This document shows, piece by piece, positions 30,689-40,249 of a stretch of 64,000 nt of DNA. The position numbers and the translations under genes are program-made. The stretch's first letter is position 1. Each line of letters starts with the position of its first letter. Below the pieces are notes generated by a model that was not told the origin of the DNA, ran no database searches, and saw only the letters and a program-made list of their open reading frames with translations. Origin of the DNA: an uncultured Eubacteriales bacterium (lineage in GTDB: Bacteria; Bacillota; Clostridia; Oscillospirales; Oscillospiraceae); the NCBI GenBank assembly GCA_900544295.1, contig UQUO01000001.1, forward strand, positions 62,001 to 126,000, given 5' to 3'.

Positions 30689-32314
30689 TTATTCCGCAGG
30701 TTCCAGAGACAGAATATCGAAGAAGCAAGGTGTTCCTGTGAAGGTATAGCCTGCAATCTTATCAGTGTTATAAACGAGCATATCCTTTTGATAAGTAAGA
30801 GGAATATCCAACACATTACCTACATCGTAGTTAAATAAGTAGGTGTAGGTATCCCGAACTTCTTGGTCATCGGACATATTAGTCAATTCTTTGATGGTAG
30901 CAAGGAACTCGTCAGAGCCTTCAATGCCAGGCAACGAGGGTGTCTGCGGCACCATGCTGTCCATAGGAGTAAACCAGCAATGGGGAGACGCAAAGGCGTA
31001 CTGGCAATGCCACAAGGTCAGATCGAACTTGCCTTCCAGATAATCGGCATACCACTGCATCTGCTCAGTCCCGTAAATCGTAATATCAATTCCCACTTCT
31101 GCAAGCTGGCTCTTGATGACTTCGGCAGTAGGCATACTAACGGATGTGCTGCCAGTCTCCAGTGTGAGCAAGAGACTCAATGGTTCTCCGTCTTTTTCGC
31201 GGATACCAGTGCTTTCATTCATCAACCAGCCAGCCTCATCCAGAAGCTGATTTGCCATATCCGGGTTATAGTCATAAGTTGTTTCTAACTCAACATCCGC
31301 ATAGGGAGTATCGCGGGTGGCTGGGATGTCTGCCGGAGGTTCATAACCGTTAGAAATAGCTACGGACATTTCCTCTTTATCAATGGCATAGGCTATGGCC
31401 TGCCGTACACGAATATCAGACAAATAGGGGCTGGTGGCATTGGTGGTGATTACTTGCACACGGGTATCTTTTTCGGCCATCTGTCCGTCAATCCCGTCCA
31501 TAGCAAGAGCCTGGTCGTATTCCTCATAGGTCAGAAGCGTGCCCCCGTAGATCATGTCAATCTCACCGGTCTGGAGAGCCTGGAGGCGGGAGGTCGAGTC
31601 AGGAATGTACTTGACGATAATCTCATCCCAATAGGGTGTTTCTCCCCAATAGTCCTCGTTCCGGACAAAGCGAGTGTACTCGCCTGCCACATACTCGTCA
31701 TAGATATAAGGGCCTGTGCCTGCCACGCCAGAGATCGTCTGGAAGTCACCGGGGATGATATACTCTGGCGCGCTCATGGGGTTTACATCCGGCCAGCAAA
31801 AATCCTGAAGGTAGGCATAGAAAGGATGGTCGTAATGGAGCGTGATGGTGTACTCATCGACAACCTCAATCTCTTGAATGTCAGTAATGCCCTTCAAACT
31901 GTAAAAGGACGGGTTAGACTGCTTATGTTCCAGATTTGTCTTGACTGCCTCGGCATTGAAGGGTTCCCCATTGTGGAAGGTGACGCCCTGGCGCAGATGG
32001 AATGTAAGCTCCGTCTGGTCATCGTTATACTCCCAGCTCTCTGCCAGGCCGGGGACAATCTCACCATTGTCAAAGTCCACCAGGTTTTCATACACCAGCT
32101 TGGAGGTGCAATAAAGAGAGTTATTCATGTAAAGGGTGGAGAGGTCTGTGGTTTCTGCTCCAATAGCGTAGGTCAGCACTTTCTTTTCAGAGTCTGCCGT
32201 AGTTGATCCATCGCCGCCAGTCTCCGCAGGTGTCTGATTACTGCTGCAAGCAGTAAGGAGCATGGCGAAACAACAAATGGCCGCAATGAGACGAGCAAGT
32301 TTCGATTTTTTCAT
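30689..32314 (-). CDS. ABC transporter substrate-binding lipoprotein (SBP family 5)
   Basis: 541 residues. Signal peptide with lipobox LLTACSS (Cys about residue 23), then the SBP_bac_5 fold: LVYENLVDFDNGEIVPGLAESW (family hallmark, split here as LVYENLVDFD and GLAESWEY), LRQGVTFHNGEPFNAE, and GTGPYIYDEY. Family members deliver peptides, nickel or metallophores to Opp/Nik-type permeases. Neighbouring DtxR-type regulator and heterodimeric ABC genes point to a metal chelate, but a peptide is possible. Confidence 0.9.
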   Translation of the reverse strand: MKKSKLARLIAAICCFAMLLTACSSNQTPAETGGDGSTTADSEKKVLTYAIGAETTDLSTLYMNNSLYCTSKLVYENLVDFDNGEIVPGLAESWEYNDDQTELTFHLRQGVTFHNGEPFNAEAVKTNLEHKQSNPSFYSLKGITDIQEIEVVDEYTITLHYDHPFYAYLQDFCWPDVNPMSAPEYIIPGDFQTISGVAGTGPYIYDEYVAGEYTRFVRNEDYWGETPYWDEIIVKYIPDSTSRLQALQTGEIDMIYGGTLLTYEEYDQALAMDGIDGQMAEKDTRVQVITTNATSPYLSDIRVRQAIAYAIDKEEMSVAISNGYEPPADIPATRDTPYADVELETTYDYNPDMANQLLDEAGWLMNESTGIREKDGEPLSLLLTLETGSTSVSMPTAEVIKSQLAEVGIDITIYGTEQMQWYADYLEGKFDLTLWHCQYAFASPHCWFTPMDSMVPQTPSLPGIEGSDEFLATIKELTNMSDDQEVRDTYTYLFNYDVGNVLDIPLTYQKDMLVYNTDKIAGYTFTGTPCFFDILSLEPAE

Positions 32315-32317
32315 GGT

Positions 32318-33046
32318 TTACTTCCTTTCTTGTGAATTTATGTCAATATTAGATTGACCGATATTAACGATTTGACCGCTTTCCAGCTCATAAATGCGCT
32401 GGGACAGGCGATAGGCGAATTTCATATCGTGGGTGATAAGGAAATAACTGCACCGGTATTCCCGATGGTATGCCTCCAGAACCTCCCGAATCGCCTTTTG
32501 GGAAATCAGATCAAGTCCGCTGGTTAACTCATCCAAAATAAGATAGTCAGGCCGCACAGCCAGTGCCCGCAGCAGTGCAACGCGCCGCTGCTCACCCCCG
32601 GATAGGTTTTTGGTTGGCGTATCCAACAGTTTTCTGCTGGTGGCCGTCAAATCCATCAGTTCTAAAATTCTCTGTTTACGCTCCCCGGAAGATAATTTGG
32701 TCAAATTGCGTAATGCTTCCTCCAAGTTATGCCCTACGGAGAGCCTGCGGTTCAGACTGCCAGTGGCATCCTGGAAAACGGCCTGTATCTTTGTGCGATG
32801 GTTACGCCACTGTCCATAACTCCATCTGGCAATGTTCTCGCCATCAAGCAAAATCTCTCCACTGGTGGGTCGTTCCAAACCGATTAAGAGGCGGGCCATT
32901 GTGCTTTTTCCACTGCCGCTTTCCCCGGTAAAACTGATATTTTCCCCTTTTACCCATGTAAATGAAATGTCTCTTAGCGCACGAAAGGGCTTGCCGGAGG
33001 CATCCAGAAACTCTTTACTCACATTTCGGACTTGGATTTCTGCCAT
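32318..33046 (-). CDS. ABC transporter ATPase (OppF/NikE-like)
   Basis: 242 residues. Walker A GESGSGKSTM, signature LSGGEQRRVALLRAL, Walker B YLILDELTSGLD (Leu where most have Pro after the catalytic Glu), H-loop ITHDM. Shorter than typical OppF because the C-terminal oligopeptide domain is missing, as in nickel and metallophore importers. The start overlaps the preceding ATPase gene by 28 bases. Confidence 0.88.
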   Translation of the reverse strand: MAEIQVRNVSKEFLDASGKPFRALRDISFTWVKGENISFTGESGSGKSTMARLLIGLERPTSGEILLDGENIARWSYGQWRNHRTKIQAVFQDATGSLNRRLSVGHNLEEALRNLTKLSSGERKQRILELMDLTATSRKLLDTPTKNLSGGEQRRVALLRALAVRPDYLILDELTSGLDLISQKAIREVLEAYHREYRCSYFLITHDMKFAYRLSQRIYELESGQIVNIGQSNIDINSQERK

Positions 33047-33822
33047 GTCCAGCCACCTCCTTCCTCAGCCATAGCCAAACGCACGAACTCTTTTGTCCAC
33101 TCCTTATGAGGGGCGGCAAATAAATCTACTGTTGCGCCATACTCCACAATGGTGCCGCTCTGCATCACAAGCAGATCATCACAGAGAGTGCGAATAGCTG
33201 CATCATCATGGGACACAAACAGAATTGCTGCCTGCTGTTTCATCCGCATCAACACCTGGATCAGATACGCCTTGTTTTCCTCATCCAAAGCGGAGGTCGG
33301 TTCATCTGCAAAGATGTACCGAGGGGAAAGGCCAATTAAAATCGCCATAGTTGCCCGCTGAAGCATACCTCCGGATAGCTGGCCAGGATAGGAACGATAA
33401 ACCCGATCCGTATCAAGAAGATTGACCTTTTGCAAAACATCCACACTAAGTTTACGGGCAGCATTTTTGTCTAATCGAAGCCGTTTCCGAAATGTCTCTG
33501 ACATCTGTGTCCCAACTGGCACATGGAGATTGAAAGCAGTCATAGGGTTTTGCGGAATAAATCCCAAAGTTGTCCCGCAGAGATCCCTCCGCACTTTTTC
33601 CGGCTTTTTTAGCAGGTCCTCTCCATCCAGCAATATTTGTCCAGAGTTAATGGATACATCCCCATCCGATACCCCCATCAGCGCCTTTAAGAGGGTGGTT
33701 TTGCCGGAGCCGCTGGCACCGGTCAATCCAGTACAGACACCGGGGGGCAAAGTAAACTCCACATGATCCAGCAGAACGACTCCTTTTGATGTTTGAATAG
33801 ACAGGTTTTTGACCTCTATCAT
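33019..33822 (-). CDS. ABC transporter ATPase (OppD/NikD-like)
   Basis: 267 residues. Walker A GASGSGKTTL, Q-loop FIPQNPMTAFNLH (the QNPMTxxNP-like motif of OppD/NikD), signature LSGGMLQRATMAI, Walker B YIFADEPTSALD, H-loop SHDD. Overlaps the permease gene by four bases. Confidence 0.9.
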   Translation of the reverse strand: MIEVKNLSIQTSKGVVLLDHVEFTLPPGVCTGLTGASGSGKTTLLKALMGVSDGDVSINSGQILLDGEDLLKKPEKVRRDLCGTTLGFIPQNPMTAFNLHVPVGTQMSETFRKRLRLDKNAARKLSVDVLQKVNLLDTDRVYRSYPGQLSGGMLQRATMAILIGLSPRYIFADEPTSALDEENKAYLIQVLMRMKQQAAILFVSHDDAAIRTLCDDLLVMQSGTIVEYGATVDLFAAPHKEWTKEFVRLAMAEEGGGWTWQKSKSEM

Positions 33823-34601
33823 GCCGCGTCACCTCCCTCCAACTGTTTTGCCAACAAATTAAAGGCCAAGGTACACAGGAAAATAAATAGTATCGGCAGG
33901 AAAAGCAACGATGGATGGGTCATCAGCATACTGCGCCCCTCGGAGAGCATCGAACCCCAGTCAATCACATCATCGCCCAAGGTTAGCCCGATAAAGGAAA
34001 ACGCCGAGATATTCATAATCATTTCCGCGCAGGATAGGCAGAGGAAATGTACCAAGGGTCGGATAATGTTCGGCAAGATATGGACAAATAACACCCTGCT
34101 GCGGGAGGCCCCGGAGGACACCGCGCACAATACATAAGCCTTATCCAGTTCAATCTCTGTCTGTGTTTTGACCAGTTTAATCATCCTCAAAATCAGGGAA
34201 ACGGTCAGCGCCACCAGCATCGTAGGGATGCTGTTTCCCCATATTCCGACAAAAATGATAAGGTAAGCTAAAGGCGGGATCGCTGTCACAGCGTCCAGCA
34301 GGCTGCTAAATACCAAACTTCTGGCAGCATTTGCTCTGCCCAGCCATAATCCGATCAGCGTACCAAGAACAAGCACAATACCTCCGCCCAGCAACACAAT
34401 ACCGAGGGTCACATATCCGCCATACAAAAGCCGGGATAATTCGCAGCGCCCGAACTGATCGGTCCCCAAAGGGAACTCTGCACTGAATGGCGCATACTTG
34501 TTGGCAATATCCATCGCCTCCGGGTCATGTGGTGCGATAAGAAATCCGAGGAAACAAAAAATAATGATGAGGACCGGGATGATCCATTTCAAATGTTTCA
34601 T
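33819..34601 (-). CDS. ABC permease (OppC/NikC-like)
   Basis: 260 residues with six membrane helices. N-terminal anchor WIIPVLIIIFCFLGFLIAPHDP, then the family phrase GTDQFGRCELSRLLYGG and the EAA loop around GASRSRVLFVHILPNI. Partner of 34601. ATG overlaps the end of the OppB-like gene. Confidence 0.9.
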   Translation of the reverse strand: MKHLKWIIPVLIIIFCFLGFLIAPHDPEAMDIANKYAPFSAEFPLGTDQFGRCELSRLLYGGYVTLGIVLLGGGIVLVLGTLIGLWLGRANAARSLVFSSLLDAVTAIPPLAYLIIFVGIWGNSIPTMLVALTVSLILRMIKLVKTQTEIELDKAYVLCAVSSGASRSRVLFVHILPNIIRPLVHFLCLSCAEMIMNISAFSFIGLTLGDDVIDWGSMLSEGRSMLMTHPSLLFLPILFIFLCTLAFNLLAKQLEGGDAA

Positions 34602-35533
34602 TACAGGCCCCCCTTTCGTGTTTGGAGCAGTCGTTGGATAATGTCTGCCAGAATGTTGAAAATCACCAGTGCAAAAGCAAGGAACAGCACCGTTGCGTAA
34701 ATCACGGGCAGATCACGATTTGTCAGGCTGTTTACAATCCGATACCCCAATCCTGGCAGAGAAAAAATGTTTTCTACTATGGCGGACCCCGCCATACACA
34801 TTCCCATCATCTGCATAAATGTCGGAACCGTAGAGATGATAGCCTGGGGCATAGCGTACCGCACTACAATGTAAGGATCGCTTAACCCCCTGCAACGGGC
34901 GTAGAGAACACTGTCCTCGCTCATGGCCTGCTGAATCGCCTTTGAAAGCATTTGCCCGAAAAAAGCAATCCCGCCCACCGCCAAACAGAGTGCCGCTGGA
35001 AGGTATCTCATTAAACCTGTATTGCCGGATACACTAATCAGGTTCCATCTCACGGCCACCACATCAATAAATGAAGTTGCCAAATAAAACGCCGGGATGG
35101 ATATTGCTGCGATGGACGCAAATGCCAAGATTTTCCCCATCACATTCTTTCGCGTCAGGTAGAGAAGAACCCCTAATACCAGTGCCCCGACTGCCTGAAG
35201 AACCGCAGATAGCAGAACAATGCAGCCTGTTTCCTTTAAGGCCGATCCAACGATAAGGAAAACATCCCGATTATCCACATACGAATTTCCCAAGTCAAAA
35301 TGAAGCAAGTCATTCAGCCAGTCCAGATACTGTACGACAATCGGGCGATTCAATCCCATCTGCTCACGCACTGCTTCAATACGCGTCTCATCGACCGTGA
35401 ATATACGGCGCGAATAGGCTTCGGCGGCATCAATGGGCGAAAGTTGCATCAGGATAAAAGTGATCGCCGTTACCAGAAATAAGGTTAAAAAAAGTTGTAA
35501 AATTTTTTGGAGTAGAAATCTTTTTGTACTCAC
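34601..35533 (-). CDS. ABC permease (OppB/NikB-like)
   Basis: 310 residues from GTG 35533, chosen for GGGAGG seven bases upstream; a GTG at 35551 sharing a base with the previous stop is the alternative. Six membrane helices, VTAITFILMQLSPIDAAEAY near the start, and EAA loop with the family ending NRDLPVIYATVLFLAFALV. Heterodimer with 33819. Confidence 0.88.
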   Translation of the reverse strand: MSTKRFLLQKILQLFLTLFLVTAITFILMQLSPIDAAEAYSRRIFTVDETRIEAVREQMGLNRPIVVQYLDWLNDLLHFDLGNSYVDNRDVFLIVGSALKETGCIVLLSAVLQAVGALVLGVLLYLTRKNVMGKILAFASIAAISIPAFYLATSFIDVVAVRWNLISVSGNTGLMRYLPAALCLAVGGIAFFGQMLSKAIQQAMSEDSVLYARCRGLSDPYIVVRYAMPQAIISTVPTFMQMMGMCMAGSAIVENIFSLPGLGYRIVNSLTNRDLPVIYATVLFLAFALVIFNILADIIQRLLQTRKGGL

Positions 35534-35550
35534 ACCTCCGCCTCCCTGCA

Positions 35551-37296
35551 CTATGCGTTGATTTTCCAGTCAATCGCAGCTTTACGATTCAAAATGAAAT
35601 CAGCGTAAATGCCCTTTTGCTGGATGAGTTGGTCGTGGGTGCCGTGTTGAACAATCCTTCCGTGATCCACCACTAAAATCTGGTTTGCATGGCGCACCGT
35701 TTTCAGTCGATGGGCGATCATAATAATGGTCTTGCCTCCGGTTAATGCTTCAATGGCCGCTTGAAGTTCCGCCTCATTCTCCGGGTCAACATTTGCGGTT
35801 GCCTCGTCTAAAATTACGATGGGAGCATCCTTCAGCATGGCTCTGGCTATGGAAAGCCGCTGACGCTCACCGCCGGATATTGTGGCTCCTCCTTCACCAA
35901 TCACCGTGTCATAGCCGTCAGGCAGCGCCATAATGAAATCATGGCACCGGGCGGCTTTTGCCGCAGCCACCACTTCTTCATGGCTGGCTCCCGGCTTACC
36001 AAACTTGATGTTATTTTCAATACTGTCGTTGAACAAATACACATTCTGAAAGACCATACTGAAATTGCTCATCAAGCTGTCCAGCGAATAGTCTTTTACA
36101 TCAATGCCGCCCAATTTCACGGAGCCTTTGTTCACATCCCAGAACCGGGCCATAAGGCTGGTAAGCGTTGTTTTGCCGGAACCGGAGGGTCCCACAATAG
36201 CGGTAGTCGTGCCTTCTGGAATTGTGAAGCTCACATCATCAATGATTTTCCGATCTCCATAGGAGAAGTCCACATGCTCAAATGAAATGTCATGGCTTTT
36301 CGGCACCTGAACAGAGCCGCCCTCATCCATCCTGGGTGCCCGGTCAATTTCCTCTACCCGGTCAATGGAAGCATCAATCATCGGCAGCATAAAGAACATC
36401 TCACCAGCCGATTCCAATTCACTGTATACCAGGAACGCAGATACCACCATCATCAAGCAAGTGAACAGCGACATATTCCCTTGCAGGAAAAGCCAGATGG
36501 AAAGCAGGATTGCCAATACAGAAGTAACACGCAAAACAACCTGCTCCAGCACATTGTAGGGGATGCGTTTGCGCTCCAATTTGAAGTTTTGATTTTCTGT
36601 TTCTTTAATGGTATTGTTTAGAGTTTGTTTTGCCGCTTTATCCCCGTGGAAAGCGCGCACCACACTCATGCCCTGTATGTATTCCAGCACAGCATCCACC
36701 AATTTAGTCTGTGCGGCCAATCGACCCGGTGAAAGCTCACGGGATTTCTTGAGCAGTCGGGAATTGACCCAAAGGAACAGCAGCATCCCAACAAAGAACA
36801 CAAGACCGATTCTCCAGTCAAAGCACATGATTGCCAGAGAAAAAATTGTAGTCCGGATCATGCCCACAACTGTCCGGGCAATCACTGCAAAAGACATACT
36901 CTCCAAATCAGCCATTGTAGAGGTTGCTGCCGCAGTAAGACTGCCAAGGCTTTGTGCGTTGAAATAACCCATCGGCATATATTTCATCCGTTCACCGATG
37001 TGAATACGCTTTTCTCCGCACATTCGGTAGTTGGCGTGTCCTTCGCTATTGTGGGCCAGATACCAGCAGAGCGCAGCGCCAGCCACACTAACCGCCATAA
37101 TTCCCAAAGCTGTCCATGCGATGGCCCCGGTCATGTTCTGTTCTACCAACGCCCGCAGCGCTATCAATAGAGCGACAAATTGTAAAGCCTCAAAGATGCT
37201 CCGCAGCAGTTCAAAGGCCATACCTTTATACCAAGTGCCTTTCTCTGCCCCGGAGAAGCGAAAGAATCGTTTATATGCGTCAAACATACGCCGCAC
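35551..37296 (-). CDS. ABC transporter, fused membrane and ATPase domains (YbtQ-like half)
   Basis: 581 residues. Six-helix ABC membrane domain (residues about 20-310), then Walker A GPSGSGKTTL, signature ISGGERQRLSIARAM, Walker B IVILDEATANVD, H-loop AHRL. Overlaps 37280 by 17 bases. Two half-transporters beside an Opp-type importer and a metal regulator resemble YbtP/YbtQ or Irp6/7 siderophore import systems (family knowledge). Export is equally possible from sequence. Confidence 0.88.
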   Translation of the reverse strand: MRRMFDAYKRFFRFSGAEKGTWYKGMAFELLRSIFEALQFVALLIALRALVEQNMTGAIAWTALGIMAVSVAGAALCWYLAHNSEGHANYRMCGEKRIHIGERMKYMPMGYFNAQSLGSLTAAATSTMADLESMSFAVIARTVVGMIRTTIFSLAIMCFDWRIGLVFFVGMLLFLWVNSRLLKKSRELSPGRLAAQTKLVDAVLEYIQGMSVVRAFHGDKAAKQTLNNTIKETENQNFKLERKRIPYNVLEQVVLRVTSVLAILLSIWLFLQGNMSLFTCLMMVVSAFLVYSELESAGEMFFMLPMIDASIDRVEEIDRAPRMDEGGSVQVPKSHDISFEHVDFSYGDRKIIDDVSFTIPEGTTTAIVGPSGSGKTTLTSLMARFWDVNKGSVKLGGIDVKDYSLDSLMSNFSMVFQNVYLFNDSIENNIKFGKPGASHEEVVAAAKAARCHDFIMALPDGYDTVIGEGGATISGGERQRLSIARAMLKDAPIVILDEATANVDPENEAELQAAIEALTGGKTIIMIAHRLKTVRHANQILVVDHGRIVQHGTHDQLIQQKGIYADFILNRKAAIDWKINA

Positions 37297-39040
37297 CTCC
37301 TTCCATCTGATCGTTGTCTCGCGCCTGCGTGTGGGCTGCCCACATTTGCTGATAGAGCGGACACCGCTTCAACAGTTCTCTATGCGTCCCGGCATCCAAA
37401 ATCTTTCCATGATCTACTACAGCAATTTGTTCCGCTCCGGTAATGGTAGACAGGCGATGGGCAATCACAATGAGTGTCTTTCCGTGAGTCAGCCGTCCTA
37501 TGGCGTCCTGAATGACCGCCTCGTTTTCCGGGTCCGTGTAAGAAGTGGCCTCATCCAAGATAACAATGGGGGCATTTTTCATCATGGCGCGTGCAATAGC
37601 TACTCGTTGCCGCTCGCCGCCGGAAAGATGTCCGCCAGCACCTCCCACAATCGTGTCATAGCCATGTTCCAGTCCCATGATAAACTCATGACAGCCCGCA
37701 GCCTTTGCCACCGCTTCGACTTCGGTATCCGTTGCATCCGGCCTTCCCATGCGGATATTCTCGCGGACAGACAAGTTGAACAGAAAATTATCCTGGGATA
37801 CATAGCCAATCAGATCCATTACCTGCTCTGGAGGAAGTTCTTTTGCGTCAACACCTCCAATGGTGATATGCCCGCCTCCAACATCCCAATAAGAGGCGAT
37901 AAGTTTCGCAATCGTGGATTTACCAGAGCCGGACGGTCCTACCAATGCCGTTGTGGTTCCTTGCTTGATGTCCAGGGTGATGCCGTTCAGAACTTGCGTA
38001 TCCTTATAAGCAAAAGTCACATCCCGCAGGGAAATATCCAATCCTTTGAGATTTTTCCGCTGGGACGGACGATCCAGATCAGGCTCGGACAATACGGCAG
38101 TAATTTCTCCGGTGATAGTAGCAATTTTAGAAAAATCATCCGTCAGAAAGATAGCTGCAACCAGTGGCCCCATAATGCCAAGAGAAAGAATGGCAATGGT
38201 GATAAAGTCCGGAGCAGACAAAGAGCCGTTCATATAGAACAGGCATCCCACAGGCAGCACACCAATCAATACGGCCGGCCAAATCGTCATCATCAGAGCA
38301 GAATAGCCCTGGGTGGATTTCATCCAGTCCAGCATGAGATCCACGCTCTGGCGGACAGCCTGTGTAAACTTTCCATAGGAGGCAGCACTTTGATTGAACG
38401 CCTTGATGACCTCAATCCCATTGATGTACTCCACAGTGGTGGCGCTCATATACTTACTTGCCTGAACAACAGCACCGTATTTTTTAGGGTATTCCTTCAT
38501 CTGGGCCATGTAACAGAGCATCCCGATAGGTATCGTAATCAGGGATACCAGTGCCATTCTCCAATCCAACACAAACAGGTAAATAATGATGGCGATGGGG
38601 ACAAGCAGGTTAGAAGTCATTTCCGGGATGATATGTGCCAGAGGGACTTCCATTTGCTCCACACGCTCTACCATTGTGGTTTTCAGCCGTCCCGAAGGTG
38701 TATCCGTCAAATATCCCATAGAAACACGCGTTAATTTATCCGCAACCGCCTGTCGTATTTCTGAAAGCACATGGAATGTCGCTTCATGGGAACATCTGGT
38801 TGAGAGGCCGTGAAAAACAGACTTCATCAGGTAAGCAATAAGGGCAACAATCCCCCAAGTCAAATAAGTAGAAAAATTCGTTTCACCTCCGATCAGCAAA
38901 TTTACAATCCTTGCCACAGCGAAATATGGCACGATACCACTTGTGACGCTGATAACAGCAAGAATGATAGAGAGCAAAAAGCCTGATTGATGCGGTTTAA
39001 TGAAGGTCATCAAATTTACAGAATCTTTTTGTCGCTGCAT
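37280..39040 (-). CDS. ABC transporter, fused membrane and ATPase domains (YbtP-like half)
   Basis: 586 residues. Membrane domain about 20-310, Walker A GPSGSGKSTI, signature LSGGERQRVAIARAM, Walker B IVILDEATSYTD (Tyr-Thr where the D-loop usually has Ala/Asn-Val/Leu), H-loop AHRL. Paired with 35551. RBS GGAGGGAATTGT. Both ATPase sites look competent. Confidence 0.88.
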   Translation of the reverse strand: MQRQKDSVNLMTFIKPHQSGFLLSIILAVISVTSGIVPYFAVARIVNLLIGGETNFSTYLTWGIVALIAYLMKSVFHGLSTRCSHEATFHVLSEIRQAVADKLTRVSMGYLTDTPSGRLKTTMVERVEQMEVPLAHIIPEMTSNLLVPIAIIIYLFVLDWRMALVSLITIPIGMLCYMAQMKEYPKKYGAVVQASKYMSATTVEYINGIEVIKAFNQSAASYGKFTQAVRQSVDLMLDWMKSTQGYSALMMTIWPAVLIGVLPVGCLFYMNGSLSAPDFITIAILSLGIMGPLVAAIFLTDDFSKIATITGEITAVLSEPDLDRPSQRKNLKGLDISLRDVTFAYKDTQVLNGITLDIKQGTTTALVGPSGSGKSTIAKLIASYWDVGGGHITIGGVDAKELPPEQVMDLIGYVSQDNFLFNLSVRENIRMGRPDATDTEVEAVAKAAGCHEFIMGLEHGYDTIVGGAGGHLSGGERQRVAIARAMMKNAPIVILDEATSYTDPENEAVIQDAIGRLTHGKTLIVIAHRLSTITGAEQIAVVDHGKILDAGTHRELLKRCPLYQQMWAAHTQARDNDQMEGGAAYV

Positions 39041-39121
39041 ACAATTCCCTCCTTTTAGTTAGCAGAACCTAACCATAGATCAAAAGTAAAAGCCGACAAT
39101 CCACAGGATTTATCCTGTAAA

Positions 39122-39319
39122 TTATCGGCTCTGCGTCTTGGCGTCTGGCTCTGATAATATGATGCTTTGTCCCTGCACATCTACGATGTGTTCTTTTCCG
39201 CATTTAGGACAAAATAGCGGAAAGTGTTTGAGAACAGTATCCGGATTTACTTTCGTGCGGGTTTTGTTGCCGCAGGTAGGACAGTGAATCCAACCGTTGC
39301 GGTCAATCCAACCACTCAT
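39122..39319 (-). CDS. Cysteine-rich KTR protein
   Basis: 65 residues with CPTCGNKTRTKVNPDTVLKH and FPLFCPKCGKEHIVDV, the complete signature of the Cys_rich_KTR family (two CxxC knuckles, KTR motif). Such genes sit beside cargo, for example tetracycline-resistance genes, in Tn1549-type elements. Its stop is separated from the ABC gene by 81 bases; its ATG overlaps the TetR stop. Function unknown, probably zinc-binding. Confidence 0.9.
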   Translation of the reverse strand: MSGWIDRNGWIHCPTCGNKTRTKVNPDTVLKHFPLFCPKCGKEHIVDVQGQSIILSEPDAKTQSR

Positions 39320-39951
39320 ACGACATCACCTCCATCCGTAGAAAAGATGGTCTGCCATCCAGCGGTATAGAAACGCCGCATTTTGCGGATATGCTCCAAT
39401 GCCTGGGCTTTTGGCATATCGTGAATGATAACCTCAAACATTCCCGTATAGAAAGCACTGGAAAGAAGATGATTTAGTTCCGGCGTAAGTCGGCCGCTTG
39501 TTATTGCATCATTTCCAGATGCCTCAATATACTTTGCGGTACATTCTGTATCCAGCTCAACAACACGATGAATGAACTCTTGATAGATACTATTCTCTCC
39601 GCTGGTAAGCAACAGCTTAAATTCATCGAAATGATCGTAAAGATAGTCCACTACTTTAGGAAAGCCATCATTGGAATATCGAAGCATCTGCTGTGTCTGC
39701 TCATTACCTGGCATCGTGGTAAACCCGGATAATACGGTTTGTAACAATTCACAAAAGCCGTCCGCCGCCGGTTGAACCAGGGACCGATATAGGCTTTCTT
39801 TATCAGGGTAGCGAATATAGATTGCGCCTTTACTCGATCCAGCCTTTTCTGCAATTATCCGAAGAGAAGCATTTTCATATCCATTTGCTAAAAACTCCTC
39901 TTTAGCACATTCCATGAGCTTTTCAGTCACTCCCGCCACTCTTTTTGCCAT
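39316..39951 (-). CDS. TetR-family regulator
   Basis: 211 residues from ATG 39951; frame upstream to 40011 has no RBS. HTH: TEKLMECAKEEFLANGYENAS, then LRIIAEKAGSSKGAIYIRYPDKESLY. Likely represses its own promoter (39971-40028), from which the whole importer cluster down to 30313 may be transcribed. Confidence 0.88.
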   Translation of the reverse strand: MAKRVAGVTEKLMECAKEEFLANGYENASLRIIAEKAGSSKGAIYIRYPDKESLYRSLVQPAADGFCELLQTVLSGFTTMPGNEQTQQMLRYSNDGFPKVVDYLYDHFDEFKLLLTSGENSIYQEFIHRVVELDTECTAKYIEASGNDAITSGRLTPELNHLLSSAFYTGMFEVIIHDMPKAQALEHIRKMRRFYTAGWQTIFSTDGGDVV

Positions 39952-39970
39952 AGTTCGCCTCCCTTCATTC

Positions 39971-40028
39971 AAGACCACCAGTTTCAATCCATCGGTCTTA
40001 ATATAGCACAAAGCATTTTGGCAGTCAA
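39971..40028 (-). promoter_or_regulatory. Promoter and operator of the TetR-KTR-ABC operon
   Basis: Minus strand -35 TTGACT (40028-40023), 17 bases, -10 TATATT (40005-40000). Just downstream, AAGACC (39971-39976) and GGTCTT (39994-39999) form an inverted repeat suited to TetR binding. Confidence 0.65.
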
Positions 40029-40249
40029 TAGGAAATTTGCTGTGTTCTACACTTTAGCCAAAAATCGCATCCATAAGTTCTCAAAACAGTATAGAAAAAA
40101 GAGAAAGGTTACAACAGTAAGTACCAACAAATAGACTCTTGAGTTCAAGTAATATTCATCTGAAAATGTTTGCAGTAGGTAGTTCAAGCCCTTTGTAAAG
40201 TAAGATCTGAATATTGAATTTCTCTGGAAGTTGTTCTCATAAGACTATA

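Noticed and set aside
37031..38734. 567-codon plus-strand ORF
   Set aside because: Antisense to two ABC genes with clear motifs; no RBS and no domain.
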